NCBI RefSeq assembly: GCF_000376425.1
Contig: NZ_AQWL01000004.1
Coordinates: 1 to 64,000 of the forward strand
Source of the DNA: Thiobacillus denitrificans DSM 12475
GTDB taxonomy: Bacteria; Pseudomonadota; Gammaproteobacteria; Burkholderiales; Thiobacillaceae
Reading direction: 5' to 3'
Length of the DNA stretch: 64,000 bases
The notes under the pieces were generated by a model. That model was not told the DNA's origin and made no database searches. It worked only from the letters and a program-made list of their open reading frames with translations. Positions 59,567 through 64,000 of the stretch are shown piece after piece (position 1 is the first letter of the stretch; each line of letters opens with the position of its first letter). The position numbers and the translations under genes are program-made.

Positions 59567-60267
59567 GGCTGCTCCAGTCGGGTGAGATCGCCAGCTTCCA
59601 GCCAGCGCCATGCGCCGGCGGGCAAGCTTGCGGGCAGGACTTGGCCGCCGATGGCTTCGCGATGCAGCGACTCGACCCGGTTGCCGGCCGCAGCGATCAT
59701 GCGCTTGACCTGATGGTATTTGCCCTCGCCCAGGGTCAGGCGCAAGCTGCGTCCACCGAGCGCCTCGCACGCCAGCGCGGCAATTGGCGCCGGCTCGTCG
59801 TTGAGCTGGACGCCGCGGCGCAAAGCCTCCAGCATGGCGTCGTCGAGCTGCTCGGCGCAGTCTGCGCGATACACCTTGGCGATGCCCTTCTTCGGCGAGG
59901 TCATGCGGTGGATGAACTGGCCGTCGTCGGAAAACAGCAACAGCCCGGTGGTGTCCTGATCGAGACGTCCCACGCACTGCACCCCGCGCTGCACCAGTGG
60001 TGGCGGCAACAGGGCAAACACGCTGGGATGGTGGCGGGGATGATGCGAGCATTCATACCCGGCCGGCTTATGCATTAGCACATAGGCTTTCTCGCGGTAA
60101 AGCCAGCTGACGCCGTCGAGCGTCAGTTCCAGCTGCGCCGGGTCGACCTCGGTCTCGGGGTCGTCGCAGACCACGCCGTTGACCGCCACCTCGCCCATGC
60201 GCACTTGCGCCATGCAGGCTTTGCGGCTGCCGAATCCCTGCGACTGCAGGGCGCGGTAGAGTTTCAT
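59545..60267 (-). CDS. rsuA: 16S rRNA pseudouridine-516 synthase (RsuA family)
   Basis: A 240-residue pseudouridine synthase. The N-terminal S4 domain ([27 protein letters not shown]) precedes the catalytic [17 protein letters not shown] with the essential Asp, KVYRAD, and [18 protein letters not shown]. Length and sequence fit RsuA rather than the longer RluB/E/F, though RluE-like activity cannot be fully excluded. It overlaps def. Confidence 0.88.
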   Translation of the reverse strand: MKLYRALQSQGFGSRKACMAQVRMGEVAVNGVVCDDPETEVDPAQLELTLDGVSWLYREKAYVLMHKPAGYECSHHPRHHPSVFALLPPPLVQRGVQCVGRLDQDTTGLLLFSDDGQFIHRMTSPKKGIAKVYRADCAEQLDDAMLEALRRGVQLNDEPAPIAALACEALGGRSLRLTLGEGKYHQVKRMIAAAGNRVESLHREAIGGQVLPASLPAGAWRWLEAGDLTRLEQPWPSATS

Positions 60268-60288
60268 ACGGCCCGCTTCATCGCGCGT

Positions 60289-61050
60289 TCAGAACGTGCA
60301 CAACCCGGCAGCGTCGTTGAGCACCAGCTGCTCGAGCAGATGGCGCACCTGCAGCATCACCTCGCCCAGCACGGACTGGATCTCTTCCATCTGGATGCCG
60401 TCGGTCGACAGGCCACGGCCGGCCGCGTAGTTCACCACCACGCCCACCGCCGCGTAGCAGAGCGCCAGCTCGCGCCCCAGATAGGCTTCCGGCATGCCGG
60501 TCATTCCCACCATATCGGCACCGTCGCGCTCCATGCGGTTGATTTCGGCTGCGGTTTCCAGGCGTGGTCCCTGCACCGCGCCATACACGCCGCCATCGCG
60601 CAGACTGATGCCTGCGCTGATCGCAGCCTGAAGCAGCGCCTTGCGCATCCGGTCGCAATAGGGGAACGTGAAATCGAGATGGGTGACCGGTTTGTCGCTT
60701 TCGACAATACAGGTGGCCGCCCGGCCATGGGTGTAGTCGATGATCTGGTCCGGGATGACCAGCATGCCGGGAATCAGCCCGGGATGAATGCCACCGACCG
60801 TGGCCACCGACACCACGCGGTCGACGCCATGGTCTTTCAGCGCCCACAGGTTGGCACGATAGTTCACCTCGTGCGGCGGAATGGTGTGGCCATAGCCATG
60901 GCGTGCCAGAAAGATCACTTCCTGGTCGCAGATGTGGCCAAAGGTGAGCGCACCAGACGGCTCGCCAAAGGGCGTGCGCGCCACCTTGCGATGGGTGATT
61001 TCCAGATTGGCGAGCTGGGTCAGCCCCGTGCCGCCGATAATGCCTAACAT
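60289..61050 (-). CDS. S-methyl-5'-thioinosine phosphorylase (MTAP/PNP family)
   Basis: A 253-residue trimeric PNP-type phosphorylase. Phosphate and substrate segments are IIGGTGL near the start, ARHGYGHTIPPHEVNYRANLWAL, TVGGI and VGMTGMPEA. At the purine-recognition position the protein has Asn207 (VVVNYAAG), the residue type that reads 6-oxopurines in PNPs; adenine-specific MTAPs have Asp there. So methylthioinosine is the likely substrate, giving hypoxanthine and methylthioribose-1-phosphate. The next gene upstream encodes a hypoxanthine phosphoribosyltransferase one base away, which fits. Often annotated as MtnP. Confidence 0.85.
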   Translation of the reverse strand: MLGIIGGTGLTQLANLEITHRKVARTPFGEPSGALTFGHICDQEVIFLARHGYGHTIPPHEVNYRANLWALKDHGVDRVVSVATVGGIHPGLIPGMLVIPDQIIDYTHGRAATCIVESDKPVTHLDFTFPYCDRMRKALLQAAISAGISLRDGGVYGAVQGPRLETAAEINRMERDGADMVGMTGMPEAYLGRELALCYAAVGVVVNYAAGRGLSTDGIQMEEIQSVLGEVMLQVRHLLEQLVLNDAAGLCTF

Positions 61051-61051
61051 A

Positions 61052-61597
61052 TTATTTGTCCTTCAAAGCATAGATAGCGGGCAGATTGCGCCACAGCCCG
61101 TAAGCGTCCATGCCGCAGCCGAACACATAGCGGTCGGGCACATCCAGCCCCACGAAATCGGCCCGGACCGGTTTGTCCAGCCCGTTGTCCTTGTTGGTCA
61201 GCACCGCCGACCATACCCGCGCCGCGCCCATGTGCATGAGCTTGTCGCGGATCGCGGCCAGGGTCTCGCCCTCGTCCAGGATGTCGTCCAGCACCAGCAC
61301 GTTGCGGCCCACCACGTTCTGCCCCGGCAGGACCCGCCATTCCACCTCGCCGCCGCTGGTTTTACCGCGATAGCGCGTCACGTGCAGGTAATCGAACTCC
61401 AGCGGAAAACCCAGCCGCGGCAGCAACTGGCCGGCAAACACCACCGCGCCGCCCATCACCGCCAGCACCAGCGGAAAGTCCTCCGCCAGCACGCGGACAA
61501 TCTCCTGACCCAGGCGGTCGAGCACGGCCTGGACGCTGTCCGCAGACGCAATGCACTCGGCATTGTCCAGCAACTGTCGCGCTTCAAACGGCGTCAT
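61052..61597 (-). CDS. hpt: Hypoxanthine-guanine phosphoribosyltransferase
   Basis: A 181-residue type I phosphoribosyltransferase that salvages hypoxanthine or guanine to IMP or GMP with PRPP. The PRPP loop is VLVLDDILDEGETL and the early MGGAVVFAGQLL corresponds to the PPi loop; the late GLDVPDRYVFGCGMDAYG stacks the purine. It is transcribed just ahead of the thioinosine phosphorylase, so the pair forms a purine-salvage unit. Divergent from ampD. Confidence 0.92.
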   Translation of the reverse strand: MTPFEARQLLDNAECIASADSVQAVLDRLGQEIVRVLAEDFPLVLAVMGGAVVFAGQLLPRLGFPLEFDYLHVTRYRGKTSGGEVEWRVLPGQNVVGRNVLVLDDILDEGETLAAIRDKLMHMGAARVWSAVLTNKDNGLDKPVRADFVGLDVPDRYVFGCGMDAYGLWRNLPAIYALKDK

Positions 61598-61686
61598 GGC
61601 GAGGGGAAGGATTCGGCAAAAGCCGGCAGTCTAAGCCCTCGACGCCGATGTTTCCAGACTTTGTGCGGGTCGAGTAAGCTTGCGCC

Positions 61687-62247
61687 ATGCCGCTCTCCGC
61701 CCCCCATCCCCGCGTCCTCGATGCAGCTGGCTGGCTGTCCGCTTCGCGCCGGCTGGCCTCGCCCAATTGCGACGCGCGCCCGGAAGGGACGGCGATCGAA
61801 CTCATCATCATCCACAATATTTCGCTGCCGCCGGGCGTGTTCGACGGCGATGCGGTGATCGACCTCTTCACCAACCGGCTCGACTGGGATGCGCATCCGT
61901 ATTACCAGGGCATCCGTGGGCTCAGGGTATCGGCGCATTTTTTCATTCGCCGCGACGGTACCCTGATCCAGTTCGTGCCGTGCACGCTGCGCGCCTGGCA
62001 CGCAGGAGTGTCGACCTGGCAAGGGCGCGAACGCTGCAACGATTTTTCCATCGGGATCGAACTCGAAGGCACGGACGAGCAGCCTTTCACCGAGGCCCAG
62101 TACACCGCCCTGGCTCCGCTGGTGCGCTTGCTGAAACAGGCCTATCCCATCCAGGCCGTGGTGGGGCACAGCGACATCGCTGCGGGCCGCAAGACCGATC
62201 CGGGCCCCCATTTCGACTGGCAACGCCTGCATGCGCAAACCGCTTGA
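61687..62247 (+). CDS. ampD: 1,6-anhydro-N-acetylmuramyl-L-alanine amidase AmpD
   Basis: Cytosolic zinc amidase of peptidoglycan recycling, cutting anhydro-MurNAc from the stem peptide; its loss induces AmpC in species that have it. N-acetylmuramoyl-L-alanine amidase fold with zinc His in ELIIIHNISLPPG, AWHAGVSTWQGR, and HFDW near the end (DPGPHFDW). No signal peptide, as expected. 186 residues. It overlaps the next gene by 17 bases. Confidence 0.95.
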   Translation: MPLSAPHPRVLDAAGWLSASRRLASPNCDARPEGTAIELIIIHNISLPPGVFDGDAVIDLFTNRLDWDAHPYYQGIRGLRVSAHFFIRRDGTLIQFVPCTLRAWHAGVSTWQGRERCNDFSIGIELEGTDEQPFTEAQYTALAPLVRLLKQAYPIQAVVGHSDIAAGRKTDPGPHFDWQRLHAQTA

Positions 62248-63820
62248 ATCGCTCCGCCTTGCCGGCGCCGTGCTGGCCGCGCTGCTGGCGCTTGCCGGCT
62301 GCGCGCCCACGCTCAGGATGAGCGCCGAGCGCCCGCCTTCGCAGGCCGTCTCAAACCAGGCCGACAGCCCATTGAAAGCATATCTGTCGGCACAGATCCC
62401 GGCCGGCGAATCGGGCTTTCATCTGCTGCAGGAAGGCCGTGCGGCGCTGGCCGCCAGGCTGGCGCTGGCGCAGCGCGCGACCCGCACGCTCGACGTCCAG
62501 TATTACCTTTTCCACAACGACGCCACCGGCAAGCTGGTCGCCGCGGCCTTGCTGGCCGCCGCCGAGCGCGGCGTGCGCGTGCGCGTGCTGGTCGACGACA
62601 TCGACACCGCCGACAAGGAACTCCGGCTCGCCACGCTGAACGCCCATCCCAACATCCAGGTGCGGCTGTTCAACCCCTTCCACACCCGCAGCACCAATCT
62701 TTTCGTCAAGGGCTGGCAGGCGTTGCGCGAAAGCGTCCGCCTCAACCGCCGCATGCACAACAAGGTCTTCATCGCCGACAACCAGCTCGGCATCACCGGC
62801 GGGCGCAATATCGGCGACGAGTATTTCGATGCCCACCATGACCTGGCCTTCGTCGATCTCGACGTCATTGCGGCGGGCGCCATCGTCGACAGCCTGTCGC
62901 GATCGTTCGATCAATACTGGAACAGCGATGCGGCGGTACCCGCCGCCGCCCTGCCAGTCAATGCCAGCGACATCCGGCTGCAGCGCACCGTCCGATTCTT
63001 GCAGCAGTACCGCGCGCAGCAGATCGACAGCGACTATGGCCGCGCGCTGACTGCGGCCGATCCACTCCCCAAACTGCTGACAGGCAAAGCCCCCTGGCAC
63101 ATCGCACGCGCGGATCTCATCGTCGATCCGCCGGGAAAGGTGCTCAGGCGCAGCAAATCGCCGTCCAGGCTGCTGATCGGCCAGCTTGCAGGGCTTTGGG
63201 TCGACCCCACCCGGCGTGCCCTCATCGTGTCGCCCTATTTCGTGCCCAGCGCCTACGGCATGGCTTACTTCGAGTACTGGCGCAGCCAGGGCGTGCAGAT
63301 CGACGTGCTGACCAACGCCTATGCCGCCAGCGACGTGCCGGTGGTGCACGCCGGCTATGCCAATTACCGCATCCCGCTGCTGCAAGCGGGCGTCAATCTC
63401 CACGAACTGAAACCGGTCGCCGAACCCACCGGCGGCCGCCTGCGCGACCTCGGCAGCGGCTCCTCGCGCGCCAGCCTGCACGCCAAGACCTTCGTCTTCG
63501 ACGACGAGCACGTCTTCATCGGCAGTTTCAATCTCGATCCGCGCTCGGCATTGCTCAATACTGAAATGGGACTGGTCATCCACTCCACCGAACTGGCCCG
63601 CCAGGTCACCGTCATCGTCGAAGACGCGATGCGTCCCGAACGCAGCTACCAGCCTCGGCTCGTCGTCGAAAAAACCGAAAAAGGCGTCGCGAAACGCCTG
63701 CAATGGCGCGATATCCACCAGGGTTCCGAGCGCATTTTCGATCTCGAACCCGAAACCACCCCGATCCAGCGCGGCCTGTTGCGTGTGCTGCAGGCACTGC
63801 CGATCGAGGAACATCTCTGA
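62231..63820 (+). CDS. Phospholipase D-family lipoprotein, ClsC-like
   Basis: A 529-residue protein with two HKD half-sites: [20 protein letters not shown] and [22 protein letters not shown], each with the HxKx4D pattern and a following GG/GS. It starts with a signal peptide and lipobox ALAGC (Cys24), so it is a membrane-anchored lipoprotein. ClsC in E. coli makes cardiolipin from phosphatidylglycerol and phosphatidylethanolamine; the usual partner YmdB is not next to it here, so cardiolipin synthesis is likely but not certain. It is translated with ampD. Confidence 0.82.
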   Translation: MRKPLESLRLAGAVLAALLALAGCAPTLRMSAERPPSQAVSNQADSPLKAYLSAQIPAGESGFHLLQEGRAALAARLALAQRATRTLDVQYYLFHNDATGKLVAAALLAAAERGVRVRVLVDDIDTADKELRLATLNAHPNIQVRLFNPFHTRSTNLFVKGWQALRESVRLNRRMHNKVFIADNQLGITGGRNIGDEYFDAHHDLAFVDLDVIAAGAIVDSLSRSFDQYWNSDAAVPAAALPVNASDIRLQRTVRFLQQYRAQQIDSDYGRALTAADPLPKLLTGKAPWHIARADLIVDPPGKVLRRSKSPSRLLIGQLAGLWVDPTRRALIVSPYFVPSAYGMAYFEYWRSQGVQIDVLTNAYAASDVPVVHAGYANYRIPLLQAGVNLHELKPVAEPTGGRLRDLGSGSSRASLHAKTFVFDDEHVFIGSFNLDPRSALLNTEMGLVIHSTELARQVTVIVEDAMRPERSYQPRLVVEKTEKGVAKRLQWRDIHQGSERIFDLEPETTPIQRGLLRVLQALPIEEHL

Positions 63821-63861
63821 ACACGGTAAAATCCCGTTTGATTGTTTCCAGGATTCCGGCC

Positions 63862-64000
63862 ATGCGCCTCGGCACCCCCCTCTCTCCTTCCGCCACCCGC
63901 GTCATGCTGCTGGGTGCGGGCGAACTCGGCAAGGAAGTCGCCATCGCCCTGCAACGCCTCGGCGTCGAAGTCATCGCGGTGGATCGCTACGCCGACGCCC
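63862..64000 (+). CDS. purT: Formate-dependent GAR transformylase PurT, N-terminal fragment
   Basis: The first 46 codons before the window ends. The sequence [34 protein letters not shown] is near-identical in layout to the N-terminal Rossmann-like region of PurT, which makes formyl-GAR in purine synthesis from formate and ATP. The ATP-grasp domain lies outside. A CCAGGAT stretch 12 bases upstream is a plausible ribosome site; the 41-bp gap after the phospholipase gene allows read-through. Confidence 0.92.
   Translation, partial: MRLGTPLSPSATRVMLLGAGELGKEVAIALQRLGVEVIAVDRYADA

Overview
The window is a chromosomal segment of a GC-rich betaproteobacterium. The gene order thrC-hom-alaT, surE-pcm-nlpD-rpoS and rpsB-tsf-pyrH-frr-uppS-cdsA-dxr-rseP-bamA-skp-lpxD-fabZ-lpxA-lpxB-rnhB, together with the protein sequences, fits the Thiobacillus / Nitrosomonadales side of the class; the genus is an inference. 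No tRNA, rRNA or CRISPR array was recognised.

Layout. (1) 1-6.6 kb is an accessory, visibly lower-GC region: the tail of an IS30-type transposase, a minus-strand three-gene surface-glycan cassette (GT32 glycosyltransferase; a 747-residue fusion of a GT25 glycosyltransferase, a sulfotransferase-like P-loop domain and a GH16 domain; a NodU/CmcH carbamoyltransferase), a gene-free stretch, and a 205-residue FimB/FimE-sized tyrosine recombinase. (2) 6.6-11.7 kb is a mixed strip: a CSS-motif EAL phosphodiesterase, a TonB-like protein, msrA, a glutathione S-transferase and a uracil-DNA-glycosylase-superfamily protein. (3) 11.6-15.8 kb carries thrC, hom and alaT (threonine and alanine synthesis). (4) 15.9-20.3 kb holds an Mth938-like protein, a yrfG-type nucleotidase and the stationary-phase operon surE-pcm-nlpD-rpoS. 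(5) 20.4-28.7 kb holds tamA-tamB (outer-membrane translocation and assembly) and clpB. (6) 28.8-41.2 kb holds nadC, a GNAT protein, a periplasmic DNA ligase, pgeF-rluD diverging from bamD, the tightly overlapped sucC-sucD-nadE-glnB operon, a FemAB-like acyltransferase, a cation antiporter, a thioredoxin-fold protein and a CopD-type membrane protein. (7) 40.6-54.6 kb is one long minus-strand envelope and translation supercluster from rpsB to rnhB: ribosome factors, UMP kinase, undecaprenyl and isoprenoid synthesis, phospholipid synthesis, RseP, BamA, Skp and lipid A synthesis. (8) 54.9-64 kb holds map-glnD, a FlaF-like pair, def-rsuA, an S-methyl-5'-thioinosine phosphorylase next to a hypoxanthine phosphoribosyltransferase, ampD, a ClsC-like phospholipase D and the first codons of purT.

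Themes. Most of the window builds the cell envelope: BamA, BamD, Skp, TamA, TamB, LpxA/B/D, FabZ, RseP, CdsA, UppS, NlpD and AmpD. A second theme is carbon/nitrogen control: GlnD and its PII target GlnB are both present, and glnB is translationally coupled to nadE and sucCD. The strongest candidate for something undescribed is the GT25-sulfotransferase-GH16 fusion with its carbamoyltransferase and GT32 neighbours, on an IS- and recombinase-flanked segment. Much of the rest is standard betaproteobacterial core genome. Many start codons are GTG or TTG, and adjacent genes very often overlap by 1-4 bases, so operon structure is well supported even where promoters are not visible.
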